Origin: Paragorgia papillata
Lineage: Eukaryota; Cnidaria; Anthozoa; Scleralcyonacea; Coralliidae
Direction of reading: 5' to 3'
Length of the DNA stretch: 64,000 bases
Assembly (NCBI GenBank): GCA_035771165.1
Contig: JAWNZC010000321.1
Coordinates: 595,501 to 659,500, forward strand
Below, piece after piece: positions 10,786-23,204 of the stretch; within the stretch, counting starts at the first letter, position 1, and each line of letters opens with the position of its first letter. The notes beneath the pieces were generated by a model. That model was not told the DNA's origin and did no database searches. It saw only the letters and a list, made by a program, of their open reading frames with translations. The position numbers and the translations under genes were made by a program.

Positions 10786-11680
10786 AGAACACGTCTACAG
10801 ACTGCAGTACGAAGCCTACACGAAATGCTTTGTAAGGTAATTAGCTTATACTGAGGTCTCTATTCTCAAATGATTTATATGAGTTATATGAGCCCGGGCT
10901 GTCCCGGCTAACCAAGCTTGTTTTTCAGTAGATACCCCTCCCCCCCCCCCCCCCCCATATAGGGACCAAAGGGATGTCGCATCATTAATATTCAACGTGA
11001 CGCAAAGCGTAGCGGTAACACGTGTCGAACGGAAGAAATTGTGCGCATGGACTAGGCTATCATATTGGAATATGAAATTTACGCGAGTGTCTAGTTTATA
11101 CACGCTTATATCTCCTGTCGACCTCAGTATATCACCAGAAACCCCTTTCTAATATATCTTAGGCAAATTATTTTATCACTTAGCCGACTCACAGAAGAAT
11201 TCTTGCCACTACATTTGAACACAAGAGGAAATAGTTGAATCGATATTTATTGAAATAATGACCCAAACTGGTAAAAATACTGGAGTGATCTATAGAGCAC
11301 CCAATTGTAAATTTGACGTATTTGAAAAGCTAAGTAAAACTGATAAAGAAAACAAATATGTTATTTGATGGGGGTTTTAATATTAAGTTATTCAACACAC
11401 TGCCACTTTAATAGACAATATTTTTACTAATAACATTGAACAATACTTACCAATATTTCATATTCGCAAAACAGACACTCAAAAACAAGACACTAAAAAA
11501 CCCTAATCACTATTACACAAGGATAATTAATAATTGTAATCTTACATCCTTTACTAATATAATATCAATTAAAACAAAATCATGGGAAAATGTTACACAG
11601 AATAATAATCTTAAATAATTCTATATTGAACAACTTCTTTCAACAGTTTAAAAATATTTTTGAAACAAGTTTTCCTTTAA

Positions 11681-12862
11681 AGTGCCCACGAAACAAAATA
11701 TTTTATGATTGTTTTTTGAAGAACCTTAAAAATAACGAAAAATGGCTTTTACTAACTCCTCCGAGAGCGCGGTCATTACAGAGAAATTTCAGACCGAGGT
11801 CTTGGCAGTACGAACCGAGCCCGCAGGGCGAGGTCTGTACATAAAGACCGAGGTCTGATATTTTCCCGTAATGACCAAGCGGACGAGGTAATAAGAGGTT
11901 TATTTTATGGTATTTTGCGGAAACAACACATCTTACATATATAGACTCATCGTTTTCAATGTTGTTGCTCTTGTTGTCATCGCTTTCGGAATCCTAAAAC
12001 TCACTGCCAGATTGCTCATCGTGCCATCATACATAATTTAGTCCTCAGGTTATTGAATTCACAAAATTTTTGCGGTTTTCTTTCATTGTTTAGTTGCAAA
12101 CAACATGCCTGCCAAAATCCGTAATCGACCGGTCGGTTACGGAAAATTATCGACCGGCACGTGACGCGTCTCAGCCAATGAGAACACACGATTTCAACGT
12201 TAGTAACTTGTGCCATATAATAAATGACTTTAATATCTTATTCCGTTCTTGAGTTATCGCACATGTAATTTTGAGCTATGATGTCATTACCTAGGCATTC
12301 TTCAGAATAATGTGATTAATTAACCCGAAACTTTGCAGACGCAGTCTATCGACAAAAGTAAGCATTTATATTGTTCTTTTGCTGTTGCTATTTTAACATA
12401 TCGGCCTCTCTCTTTCATTGTTTCCAACCAGATATAAAGGGATATTTCAAGTTTTAATGGTGTACTTTCCATCTAACTTGCAGTATAACGAGACAATTCA
12501 AAATAAACAATGATATTTGTAGTGATGTAAAATGTGGAATTACGTTTTTAAACCGAGGTGGCCTGGAAACTAATTTGTTACCATGGTGACCGCAGAAGAA
12601 CAATAGAAATGTTTAGTGTTATTGCTTGACTATTAAGTCTGCAAAGTTTCAGTCAAATTAATCAAATTATTCTAAAGATATGCCTTGTGCCGGTTCCCTT
12701 TTGCTTCAACACCATGCAAAGGTAATGACGTCATATCTCAAAATCACATTGTGTGAAATAACTTCAGAACGGAATAAGATATGAAAACCGTGTAAAAAAC
12801 ATTTTCCATTATTTTGGTTGTTCTTCATAAGTCAATCACCAAAAATTCGTTTCATAGGCACT
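11681..12862. repeat. TTAA-flanked fold-back element, piggyBac-like, 1.18 kb
   Basis: Begins AGTGCCCACGAAAC and ends GTTTCATAGGCACT, with TTAA directly on both sides (11677-11680 and 12863-12866). The LINE reading resumes in order right after it, so both boundaries are confirmed by the interrupted host. TTAA duplication is the mark of piggyBac elements. No transposase is visible, so it is non-autonomous. Confidence 0.85.
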
Positions 12863-13559
12863 TTAATAAGAAAATCAAAAACTAATATTGACACATTCAA
12901 AAGTCCATGGATGATAAAAAGTATCTCTAATATAAGTCAGTAAGGCAAAAAAAACCCCAAAAAGACTCATATTTAAAAAGGCCTAATAATACAAATGAAG
13001 ACTAATACAAAAGGAACAAAAATAAACTGAATTACATAATTAAAATTGCAAAGAAAATGTATTTAATACGAGGAACAGTTTATTAAAAACAAAATGATAT
13101 CAAAATGACATGGAAAACAATTAATAGAATTGTAAATAAAAGCAAAAGTCGGAATGAATTCAGTAAATTGACCTACCTAATATGAACCCATTGTCGATTA
13201 TCAATTCGTTCCCATGTTCCTTACTGATAATTAGGAGGGCCTGCAGAGGAGGCAAGGTGTTGGGTTAGACCAATCAGAAACCTTCTTAGTATAGAATTAC
13301 CCAATGAATTACCTCACTTATTCTACAAAAATAATTCAAATGAAATTATTGAAGAGCCTATACTCAAATAGCTAACAAATTAAATGATTACTTTGTAAAC
13401 TGACAATAATTCATCAACTCGTTTTCATAATTATCTTACTGGAAGTTATAGAGAAGCATGTTTATTGATCCTATTACTGAAAATGAAATGCTAACTTAAA
13501 TAAATTTGCTAAAACAAAATAAAAGTCCTGGTTATGATAGAATTAACTCCGGAAAGTGA

Positions 13560-13775
13560 TAAAAGTAATAGTATTTTATTTCCGTAGTATAGTATTTTAT
13601 TTCTGTAGGATAGTAATTTATTTCCGCGCGCATGAAGTGAATGGTTCACGCGATCTTTCTTTTTGACAAATCTGATTGGCTAATGTCCAATGTTTGTCCG
13701 AAGTTTTGTATGTCCGAAGAGCCAATCAAATCGATCTCTCAACGCGTTAGCCACGCACTTCATGCGGGAAGATCT
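13560..13775. repeat. Hairpin element in the LINE
   Basis: GCGCATGAAGTG near 13627 and CACTTCATGCGGG near 13755 are inverted partners, as are ATCTGATTGGC and GCCAATCAAAT. Preceded by three imperfect copies of a unit containing TAGTATTTTATTTC. Confidence 0.65.
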
Positions 13776-14164
13776 ATTAAGCCTGGTTTCAATATAGCCG
13801 CAAGAGCCGCCGGTATGCCGGTGTTCTGCCGACCGCAGTCATCGCCGGCAAAGTTGAGAATGTGACGGCGTAGCCTGCGTGCAGACGCTTGTATTTCCGG
13901 TGATTTGCGTCTGGTTCGCGAGTACCTCGGCGGCGTTGCGGGACGTTTAAAAATAGGGACCTCATTAAGCAAGCATAACGCGAACGTCACGAGTACAATA
14001 GTACAAGTACAATAGTATTTTTCAACCAAAACAATGCGTTGAATAATTTACAGTCCCAAGAGTATAATCACAACACCGTCCTCGTTGCACATACAACGTC
14101 AACTGAAGCGTTTTCACGTTTTCAAAACAACTTTGTGGCAAGGAACCACAAATTTAGACTGAAA

Positions 14165-14292
14165 GCCAGCCGCCAATCTCATCTCGTTGACTGAAAGCCA
14201 GCCGCCGATCTCATCTCGTTCTCACTCCTGAGAGTAGCTCAGGAGTGAGAACGAGATGAGATCGGCGGCTGCATGGCTTTCAGTCTAATAAC
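14165..14292. repeat. Hairpin element
   Basis: GACTGAAAGCCAGCCGCC and GGCGGCTGCATGGCTTTCAG flank a perfect core, with AACGAGATGAGATCGGCGGC paired to its complement across CTCCTGAGAGTAGCTCAGGAG. The left arm start is partly duplicated in tandem. Confidence 0.8.
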
Positions 14293-14342
14293 TTTTCTAG
14301 TGCCGCCGTCGATGTGACTGCGGCACCGCCGGCATAGACCTA

Positions 14343-14517
14343 AAGCCTGGTTTCCATATAGCCGTAAGAGCCGGCGGCATGGCTGCGGCAAGGGGCATTG
14401 GTCCAATCATAGACAGTGTTGAATTAGCCAGCAATAAAAAGCTGTACGCGATTGGACCATTGCCCCTTGCCGCAGCCATGCCGCCGGCGCTTACGACTAT
14501 ATGGAAACCAGGCTTAA
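14343..14517. repeat. Near-perfect hairpin MITE
   Basis: AAGCCTGGTTTCCATATAG at the left and TATATGGAAACCAGGCTT at the right enclose a second matched pair (GGCGGCATGGCTGCGGCAAG). The ends ACCAGGCT occur again at 14970-14985, closing the adjacent AACAAC-rich unit, so the two form one compound insertion. Confidence 0.85.
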
Positions 14518-14985
14518 AAACGCACAACTTGTTCACAGTTGTCAACAGGCGTGAACAATGTTGTGCTGCTCGCCGTGAACAATGTTGTGCTGCTCGCCGT
14601 GAACAAGTTGTCAACAAGTTGTTCACTTATGGTTCGAACAACTTGTTCACGGATAAATCAACAGTTATGAACAAGTTGTTCCAACAGCACATTTTTTTAG
14701 CCAACAACGTTGTTCGCACATGATACAACATATGTTGTAACAGCATGACGATATAACAACGATGAACAACAATGTTACAACAAACGTTCTTCGTTTGTTA
14801 CAACATGCGTGAACACGGTTGTTGTTTCATTAAGCTGTAACAACTTGTTGAAACAATGATGAACAATGTTGTTCATTTATCAATGTTGTTCACATATGTC
14901 AACAAGTTGTTACAGCATTGTTCAGGCAACAATGCTGTAACAACTTGCGAGATTTTCACGCGTGTATATGGAAACCAGGCTCTAA
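14518..14985 (+). repeat. GTTGTT/AACAAC-rich element, copy 1
   Basis: A run of short palindromic words (AACAAGTTGTTC, GAACAATGTTGTTC, CAACAACGTTGTTC) including two copies of a 24-bp unit beginning GTGAACAATGTTGTGC (14551-14598). A closely similar copy lies in reverse orientation at about 23917-24390. Confidence 0.85.
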
Positions 14986-15639
14986 AGATAGCCCTAATAA
15001 CACCAATATTTAAATCAGGTGACAAGCACAGATTCGAAAACTATCGCCAATATTTGTTCTCACATTTTTTCCAAAATTATTAGAAAAATTAATGGACAAG
15101 AGACTAATAATTGCGTATATTGAAAAAAACAAAATATTATCAAAACACCAATTATGGTTTTAGACAAAATACATCTACTGAGCTAGCAATTATCGAACTT
15201 GTTGACAAAATTCCGAAAGCAATTGATGAAGGCGAATATACATTGGGTATTTTTCTTCATCTTTCCAAAGCTTTCGATACAGTTGATCCGGCAACATCCT
15301 TACAAAAAAACTAGACTGACAGAGGTCTAGAGGGTTAACCCTCGAGTCACCTAGTTTCAAAATTATTTAAAAGACAGAAAGCAGCTTGTTAAATATAAAT
15401 AAAAAGAATCAAGAAAAATGACAATTTGAACTGGTGTTCCTCAGAAGGTCTGTGCTTGTACCACTTCTAGTGTTCCTATTATACATCAATGATATACAAA
15501 ACCCTAGTGACATAATTTCGTTTGTGTCGTTTGCTGATGATACTAATGCATTTCATTTTATTTCTTGCCTAAATACTTCGTAAACACAACAATGAAAAAG
15601 AGGTTAATGAAATAATTAAATGGTTAAATATATATATTT

Positions 15640-16080
15640 AAGAAATAGAAAATGGCCGCCCGTGTTTATATAGCCTGATACAAACACGAGAGTGAGTTGG
15701 GAAAATTCGAAAGTTTAGATCTACCAATAAGAAACAGAGTCGTAATATAAATATCAAGATAAACAACAAAAATATCCAACAAGTTACTATGGTGGCAATA
15801 GAAGCGTTCCTAAAAATATTGTTGCAATTATGTATTCTCCAAGTTGAACAATTCATTTGATAATTATAAGATTTGTTGACAACTTCCTGTTTTGAATTCT
15901 GTTTTGAATTTGATTGGTGTTTGGCAAACAATCTTATTTCTCATTGGTTGTTCAAAAACCAGAAACCAATCAAATTCAAAGCAGGAAGTTACCAATAATT
16001 TCCATGAAATGAATTGATCAACTTGAGGACTATATTGCAACAATATTTTCCACGACAGTAAAAGTAACAACATTTTTGGG
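15640..16080. repeat. Fold-back elements
   Basis: Positions 15838-16035 form a palindrome (CAAGTTGAACAATTCATTT against AAATGAATTGATCAACTTG, and AATTTGATTGGT against ACCAATCAAATT). The segment 15650-15720 resembles the fold-back at 27370-27545 (GTGTTTATATAGCC, CAAACACGAG). Confidence 0.6.
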
Positions 16081-17242
16081 GAGTGTTTAACCTGCAAAAA
16101 TCATATTGATTTTATATCCAAGAAAATTATAAAATCAACTGCAAAAACACGTCATTTTACTGAATTTGAATTCATTAAAATTAATTTATTACGCTAGTTT
16201 ATCCATATCTTATCTTTGGGGAAGTACGTATAACTATATTGTACGTACATTATTGCACATTAATGTAGTTAACATCCATATTATTACACATCATTATACC
16301 TCACTGCACATCGTTGCATAGGCGTTTATTCTGACATTTTAAAATCTATTTATAATTGGTTTTAGTCACTTTTATTAGTCACTTTAATAATCAGTGTTCC
16401 GCTTCTTTGTTTTTGACACTTTACACTGCTTTTAGTTTTCCGCTTGTATATATATATAGAGAGAGATATTTAATTTCCTTTTTAGTGCAAAGTTTCATAG
16501 AAACTTTGCAATATTGTGATGAGTGGCAAAAATTCACACGATAGAGGTATACATAGTGTAAACTCCGGGGGGTGCTCGCTACTGGTGCGCTTTTTAGTGC
16601 AAAGTTTCACAGAAACTAAAACCAGTGAAAATGTGAAACACTAGTATCAGTCTTTCATATACGACAAATATTTATGTCGCTTAAAGCTCGTAAAGTCCTA
16701 AAGAGCGATAACAGACAGGTTTGTACCTTATCTATGGGTATTTCTTGAAAGACGCGTAAAATCCTGGTGCATTATTAATATATCTTAATATACCGAGAAT
16801 GAAAGAAGTTTCCCCCCGGAATATATTAGAATACCACTGCGCACGCGTGGTTTTGTTTGCGACTGGCGAATACAATGGCGGAGAAACGCAAAGGAGCGAT
16901 CAATTTTCTTCTCGAAACAACGACTTTCTAGGCTTAGCTGCATGGCTAATTAAATGTGGTCTGGACGAAAGGATTTATTGTCTGCCTAGCGGAAGGTGCG
17001 AATAAATATTAAAAGCTCTATATTCAACTTTAATATGGTCTGGCATGTTGACGATGTTGTGAAGTCAGTTTGTGGAGTGTTGTTGGTTCGTGTCTCGGTG
17101 TCTGTTATATTTTACGCGAGTGGCGCCCGAGCAGTTTTGCACGTCAGCTCAATAACAAATTCTCTATACTGGAGATTGTAGACTGTCTTCGCATTTTGAT
17201 TTGGCGTTCAATAAACAACTGTACGAAGAACCCTGGCCATAT
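16081..17242. other. No gene established
   Basis: Contains a TA/GA short repeat at 16449-16466, a partial duplication of TTTTTAGTGCAAAGTTTCA (16480 and 16590), and near 16875 an ATG in good context opening a short frame MAEKRKGAINFLLETTTF. The last could be an orphan first exon, but nothing supports it further. Confidence 0.35.
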
Positions 17243-17878
17243 ATTAAGGCCGATGGAAGTGAGGTATCAGCTTACCGTAACTTGGAAAAAATATATACGT
17301 GAGGCATTTTTTCATTATTCATTATTTTCTTCCGTCAACTCAGTAATGCTCTGATGAGGTTCAGCGTGTCCGATTATGTATTAAGGCAACTTCGGCAAAA
17401 CAAACTGTTACCCTCGGTACCAGTACATAAAGTGTTTATTGTTATTTTAATAATAGAAATGTGAATTCTTTAAAGCATCTGTTGATATACTAAATATATA
17501 TAAATGAATACAAGTTGTTATTGTCCCCAATTTCTAAACAGATGAGATACACTGGATTTTCAATTAAAATGATAAGAATTCAGATCACTTATTACCGATT
17601 TCGGATCGCCATCTCAGCGCGGACACAAACTTTGATCGCTGACCACCCGAAATAGTGTCTCCCGAGGGCTTACTTTTGTTGTTCGTATTCGTTGAACAGA
17701 ATGCCCCATTTATTTAACGAAATAAAAGGATTACTAATATTCTCCGATGAGAAAACACCATGGATATTGCAAAAAACTTAAATAATGAAAAAAGTGAAAA
17801 TAATGAAAAATTTCATGCGGTGGAAAAAACACATGCGGGCGGGTTACGGTAAGCTGATACCTCACTTCCATCGTACAT
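17243..17878. repeat. Fold-back element with 30-bp inverted ends
   Basis: CGATGGAAGTGAGGTATCAG then CTTACCGTAAC at the left, complemented by GTTACGGTAAGC and TGATACCTCACTTCCATCG at the right. The interior shows no coding frame that I can name. Confidence 0.75.
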
Positions 17879-18960
17879 GTATCGGTACCTGCGTGAACGT
17901 AACGCGTGATTGTGCAGACGATTTAACGCAGGATTTAACGTGACGCTAGCAACATAATCATCAGATGATCATAATTTGTAAAGGCAACACAAACTCATGT
18001 ATCTTTACATCCACTTGTCTGATTTTAGTCAATTTTGATCTGGATCGACTGGACGTCACACGATACGTATTAGTATCGGAACTCTTGTGATGCACCAAGC
18101 TTATTATTCAAATATTTCGAGGAGTTCAAAAAGATCTCTTGATGTTATTATTACAGACCGGAAAACAATAGCGAAGGGCACAAAAGCGTCAGTATTCATG
18201 TTTGTCGGAGTTTATAATTTTTTTTTGCCTTCTTGACAAGAGAAAATGACTCTTTAAGAATCCCTCGATATTCTATTTTGGGTTGTTTGCCCCCGGCCCC
18301 CCCAATAATTTGCTCTGGCTCAAATGATTGTAAGAATTGTAAAAATTGTAAGAATTAAGAAAAACTATAGCGAAAGTCTCAAAACGATTTATGTTCAGTT
18401 ATTGTTGTTGACTGTTGTTTTAGTGATAAAGAACAGAAAATCCTAAAATCTTAGCAATTAAAGACCGATTTTTTGCCAGTTTAGATCCGTTTAAACTTAC
18501 TGAAAATTACTCTCAGAAGTCAGGAAATGCTATTTCAGAGATCCTAATTTCAAAACTGTTCCGGGGGGGGCATGCCCCGGACCCCTAGCAGTGCAATCCC
18601 ATATACCGCCCCCCCCCCAATTGACTTTCTCTTGCTATGGCCCTGCGTCGTGTCAAGTAACGGCGCGCGGCGCGGTCACCTGCAACCAGCAGTATTATAC
18701 ATAAGGCCAATAGTACTTCATAATAGCGACTAATTTGAATATACTTTTGTGTCCATCTTGCCTTTCTAAACCTCGCTTGTGTGTCTGCAATTCAAAATAA
18801 TTTTTGCTTCATAACGGAGGCCAAAAAGGCTTATTTCTGAGATGCACATAAAAGAATATTCAGTGGCGGCGCCAGGCGCAAATTATAACCGCCAACATGG
18901 TTGAACTATTGCGCGTTTCGAGCTGTGGTGGTGAAAGGCCGTCTTTATCAGGTACAGTAT
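17879..18960. other. No gene; G- and C-runs
   Basis: AT-rich sequence with a C-rich stretch near 18290-18305, then GGGGGGGGG at about 18562 and CCCCCCCCCC near 18608, which are inverted partners likely from a dispersed element. Confidence 0.4.
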
Positions 18961-18964
18961 ATGT

Positions 18965-19140
18965 GTACGATAAAATAAGCGTTCATGTTCGTGGTTTAGC
19001 TTCGTTAGGCATTTCGTCAGAGCAATATGGTAGTCTCCTGATTCCCATTATTATATCTAAACTACCCAGTGACTTACGTTTGAGAGTGGCAAGAGAAGCG
19101 AAGGGGGAGGTTTGGGAAATCGACAATTTGTGGCTTTTCC
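18965..19140 (+). pseudogene. BEL/Pao gag fragment (DUF1759-like)
   Basis: Reads YDKISVHVRGLASLGISSEQ, YGSLLIPIIISKLPSDLRLR and VAREAKGEVWEI, the conserved stretch of BEL/Pao retrotransposon gag. The start and end of gag are replaced by unrelated sequence. Together with the pol region downstream it marks a rearranged element. Confidence 0.8.
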
Positions 19141-19339
19141 TTCGGGTACAGGAGCACAGAACGCGTCATCATTAATATTACGTCATGGAGCACATAACAC
19201 GTCATCATGTGCATGTCACTACGCAGACATGCCGTTACAGCATTTTAAAAATGATTTAGTTACGTACCTTGCTTTAATTATCTTCTGATACAAGCATAGC
19301 CATTGTGAAAAATTGTGTATCAGCATAGGAGCAGAATGT

Positions 19340-19512
19340 GTACAGGTGGCAATGTGGAAATCTGGAAATGTGGAAATCTGGCAATGTGGAAATCTGGCAA
19401 TGTGGAAATGTGGAAATCTGGAAATGTGGAAATCTGGCAATGTGGAAATGTGGAAATCTGGCAATGTGGAAAAGTGGAAATCTGGCAATGTGGAAATGTG
19501 GAAATATGGCAA
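19340..19512 (+). repeat. Minisatellite, 8/16-bp unit
   Basis: Tandem AATGTGGAAATCTGGC with 8-bp sub-units, about ten copies with small variants. It sits exactly between the gag fragment and the pol region of the BEL/Pao element, and stays open in several frames on both strands, which makes meaningless long frames. Confidence 0.9.
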
Positions 19513-19514
19513 TC

Positions 19515-22500
19515 GGAATACCCTCCCAGAAGGAAGATCAATTGGTCCAAGCCCTTAAACAGTTTCGGGAAACTGAAGCAAGGGATCGAGGGATCAATGG
19601 ATCAATCGGAATCAAGGGATCTAACCAAATCGTCGAAAGCCCCAATGAAGGATTTCTCCAAGAAGTCACGTTCGATGGACAACGCTACGAAGTCGGACTA
19701 CCGTGGAAGGACAGAAGTTTTCCCTCCTCTGATAACTACCATGGCTGTTATAATCGTCTTCAATGTCTTCATCGGAGGTTACGAACTGACTCGGGCCTCT
19801 TGGGTGAGTACGACAAGATCATTCGCGACCAGCTCGAAAGGGGAATTGTCGAACGAGTTCCAGATGCTAAAGTCAAGGTCGGCGACGACACACGAGTGCA
19901 CTACTTGCCTCATCATCCTGTGAAAGGATACGAAAGGACAAGGATACTACGAAGGTCCATATTGTCTACGATGGCTCAGCCAAGAAGAACCCTCCGCTTT
20001 AAACGACTGTCTCGAAACGGGCCCGAATTTCATTCCTCGCGTATTCGATACATTAGTCAAATTTCGCTGGAACTTGGTTGGCCTCACCGCAGATATTGAG
20101 AAGGCGTTTCTCATGGTTGGCATCAAGAAGGAAGATAGAGATGTCCTGAGGTTTCTCTGGTTTGAAAGCCCTAATAAATGTCATCCTAAGCTAACAGTTC
20201 TTCGCTTTACTCGTTTGGTATTTGGTCTAAGACCCTCGCCTTCTATCCTAGGCTCTACCATTTCTCATCACCTACATTCGTATCAACAATCAGAACCAAA
20301 AATGGTTAACTTGCTACAAGAATCTTTCTACGTCGACGACCTGGTGACTGGTGAAGAAAGCGTTGAAGCATTGTTCCAAATCTACAAGAAATCCAAGCAA
20401 ATAATGGCGGAGGGAGGTTTCAATCTACGAAAGCGGAATTCAAATTTACCAGAGCTTCTCGAGCAAATCGCTGTCTGCGAAGTAGATGACACACATCCAA
20501 GCCACAGTGACACCACCCCAGACCAAGTGGATCGATCAAAGGCTTCTGAAGAAGACGAGTCCTACGCGAAATCAACTACCGGCCATAACGCAGCAGAATT
20601 ATCCCATGGTGGTGTCAAGGTGTTAGGAATAAACTGGGACACGAAATCCGACAAGATGTATTTCAACTTCGACCAGTGGAGTGAAGATGTTAATTCTCTT
20701 CCAGCAACTAAACGGTCATTGCTTACGCTCACCACAAAGATCTTTGATCCTCTAGGATTCCTAACACCGTTCGTCATCTTGATGAAAATCCTTTTCCAAA
20801 TCCTATGCGTTGACAAGATTGGCTGGGACGAAGAGCTGAAGGGAGACTTACTCACAAGGTTTCAGTCAACTGTAAGTGAAATCAAGTTCCTCACTTCCTC
20901 CACTCCGTACAAGTGCCGAGATGTTATTTCAACGTCTACACGAAACCTCGCCAGATTGAGCTTCATGGATTCAGCGAAGCATCACGGAAGGCATACGCAG
21001 CCGTAGTCTATATCAGATCGGTCTACGATGGCGGTTCTGTCCAAGTTCAGTTAGTGGCCTCGAAATCACACCCATAAAGGAGCATCCCTCGTCTTGAACT
21101 GTTAGGAGCTGTCATACTAGCACGACTTTGCAGCAAGATCAAAGCAACTATTGGAGAGTTGGACACAACATACTGGGTGGACTCGATGACTACATTGTGT
21201 TGGATTAAGAATGAGAAACATTGGAAACAATACGTCCAGCACAGAGTCGAAGAAATTCTCAGGTTAAGCCCAAAACACGTTTGGTGTTACTGCCCAGGTC
21301 CGAAGAATCCCGCTGATTTGCCCTCACGAGGTGTAAGTGCCAAGGAACTTTCATCGAAGAAGAGTTGGTGGAATGGTCCAGAATTCCTGCTTACGCCACC
21401 ATCTGAATGGCCGCCTGACGATCCATCAACTAGAGTTAATGATCAAGCTTTACAAGAAGCAGAAAAATTTTCTCCAACCATAACACATTCCATGGTAAAT
21501 AAGGAGACCAACAATCCAGAGAAAGGAGTGGATCAAATAATACAAGTGGAACAATACAGCAGCCTGCAAAGACTACTGCGAGTTACAGCCACGGTCTTAA
21601 GGTTTATAAGGAGACTAAAGATGAAAGTGGCAGGAAAGCTGGATCTGCATGACAACGACAACGAATCGAGATGTCGAAGATATGCGTTCTTCCGGAGTTC
21701 TTTGGATCAAGGCAATTAATTCAAAGATCCTCATTCCAAGATGAGATGGAATTCCTTTCCGAAGGAGAAAGCAGAGGAGCAAAGAACACACAAAGAAATT
21801 ACGTTCATCAATTCGGGCTGTTTATAGACGCAGAAGGAGTTGAGATGCAAGGGAGGTCGCAAAGGGTATGGCATTAATCTAGTGGAAAACCGAATTACTT
21901 GGAAGTTTATCGTTGAGCGTGCACCATGGTGGGGAGGCTTCTGGGAGAGATTAGTCCGCAGTATAAAGAGACCTCTGAAGCGAGTGATTGGACGGTCAAC
22001 GCTGACATACAATGAATTGCATGCTATCCTCGTAGAGATTGAAGGAATTATCAACGCGAGACCACTCACTTATGTTTACGATGACGAAGAATCCAGCTGT
22101 CAACCTTTAACACCATCGCATTTGATCTATGGTCGACGAATCACAGGCTCTCCTAACAGTTCGCATCACGAAGTAATCAGCACCAACCATTCATTAACCC
22201 GTAGAGCACGGCACCATAAGCGGTTACTGCAGCAACTAACAACCCAAATGAGACGAGAGTATCTGACCAGTTTGCGCGAACAGGCGATGACAGATTCAAA
22301 TCGGGAAGAAGTCAATTCTGCCATGTCAGAGGGCGACATAGTAATTGTGAAGAATGATTCGACAGCAAGAGCGTTTTGGAGGCTGGCACGAATAGAACAA
22401 TAACTTCATGGAAAGGACGGGAAAGTAAGAGCAGCCGTCATTAAAATTGGCAGCGGTCATGGCAAACCAGTCATCACGAGACGTGCCATCCTGCACCTTG

Positions 22501-22664
22501 TTCCAATCGAAGTAAAGTCCGATTCAAGGGACGTCCCACCGATCAACAATAAAGAAAACGACGGAAATTTGACAACAGAGCCAGAGGCCACAGAATCGAG
22601 AATCCGACGTAGAGCAGCGGTCATCGGCGAAATTAGAGAACAGAACATTGATATTTTAAAGTAA
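19515..22664 (+). pseudogene. BEL/Pao retrotransposon pol, defective
   Basis: Order of recognisable parts: pre-RT (RYEVGLPWK, QLERGIVERV, about 19640-19860); reverse transcriptase (GLTADIEKAFLMV, FGLRPSPSIL, FYVDDLVTG with the catalytic Asp pair, about 20075-20420); FDPLGFLTPF connection (20740); RNase H-like part (TYWVDSMTTLCWI, NPADLPSRG, 21160-21340); integrase end and tail (ERAPWWGGFWERLVRSIK, INARPLTY, LTPSHLIYGR, 21915-22130) to a stop at 22664. Frameshifts near 19990-20070, 21000-21060 and 21715-21880, and an in-frame stop at 22401. The integrase N-terminus and most of its catalytic core are missing, so the copy cannot be autonomous. Confidence 0.92.
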
Positions 22665-22716
22665 CAGTAACAGAATGTTTATCACTTCACTGTTCAGTGA
22701 ATAAACATTGGGGAGT

Positions 22717-22960
22717 GTTATAATAGTTATGTTTAGGGTTTCAGTAGTTACGATTGATATTTGAGATTTTGGAATTATAAATATGTGGTCGTTAACAATG
22801 TTAGATCACGTGATTGATTATAGGATTATTAAATATAGGGTAACAAATAGTGACAATCATTGTACCTATATAGAGTTGTGATTCGGGTTGATTTCAATAA
22901 ACGATTTATATTCTTTATAAAATATACACTAGGTCAGCTAAACTTGTATTCTGGCACAAT
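22717..22960 (+). repeat. Probable 3' LTR of the BEL/Pao element
   Basis: Follows a purine stretch (ATTGGGGAG) and begins TGTTATAATAG. Contains a TATA-like CTATATAGAG near 22866 and CAATAAACG near 22898, and probably ends near TTCTGGCACA at 22960. No second copy was seen 5' of gag, so the ends are inferred. Confidence 0.5.
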
Positions 22961-22984
22961 ACTTTAAATTGTGCAGTGGGCAGG

Positions 22985-23100
22985 CTTTCTGGTGATCCTA
23001 CTTTTCCTACTTTCTCTGCACTCTCCTACTTTTCCTACTTTTTATGCAAAATTGCTCGGTTTTCCTACTTTTTCCTACTTTTTCACTTAAAATCCTAGTT
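22985..23100. repeat. TTTCCTACTT-rich tandem stretch
   Basis: About eight imperfect copies of TTTTCCTACT. Confidence 0.7.
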
Positions 23101-23204
23101 TTTTTTTGAAAACTGTTTCGTGGAATCATTATGTTTTGACTTGATACTGCCAAGAGGAAGTAAGACTCAGAAGTAAAACTCGGTTGGCTGTAGGTCAAAG
23201 AACA

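Larger units (their letters stand above)
11270..15620 (+). pseudogene. Decayed CR1/L2-like LINE, split by several later insertions
   Basis: Segments: 11270-11676 reads GVIYRAPNCKFDVFEKL, LIDNIF and HYYTRIINNCNL (endonuclease end and linker); 12867-13545 reads TFKSPWMIKSISNI, and the last part PGYDRI; 14985-15620 reads LKIALITPIFKSGDK, FENYRQ, IFLHLSKAFDTVD and SFADDT (reverse transcriptase). The phrases are the usual order of non-LTR reverse transcriptases. Many stops and shifts. The breaks between segments are filled by a TTAA-flanked element (11681-12862) and a cluster of palindromes (about 13555-14985). Confidence 0.8.

Noticed and set aside
16799..17005. A 68-codon plus-strand frame containing LGLAAWLIKCGLDERIYCLP
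   Set aside because: Unrecognised, with no splice or homology support; kept only as a note in the blank region.
19219..19558. Frames repeating Gly-Asn-Val-Glu-Ile-Trp or His-Ile-Ser-Thr-Leu-Pro-Asp-Phe
   Set aside because: The 16-bp minisatellite read in different frames; the periodicity explains the peptide repeats.
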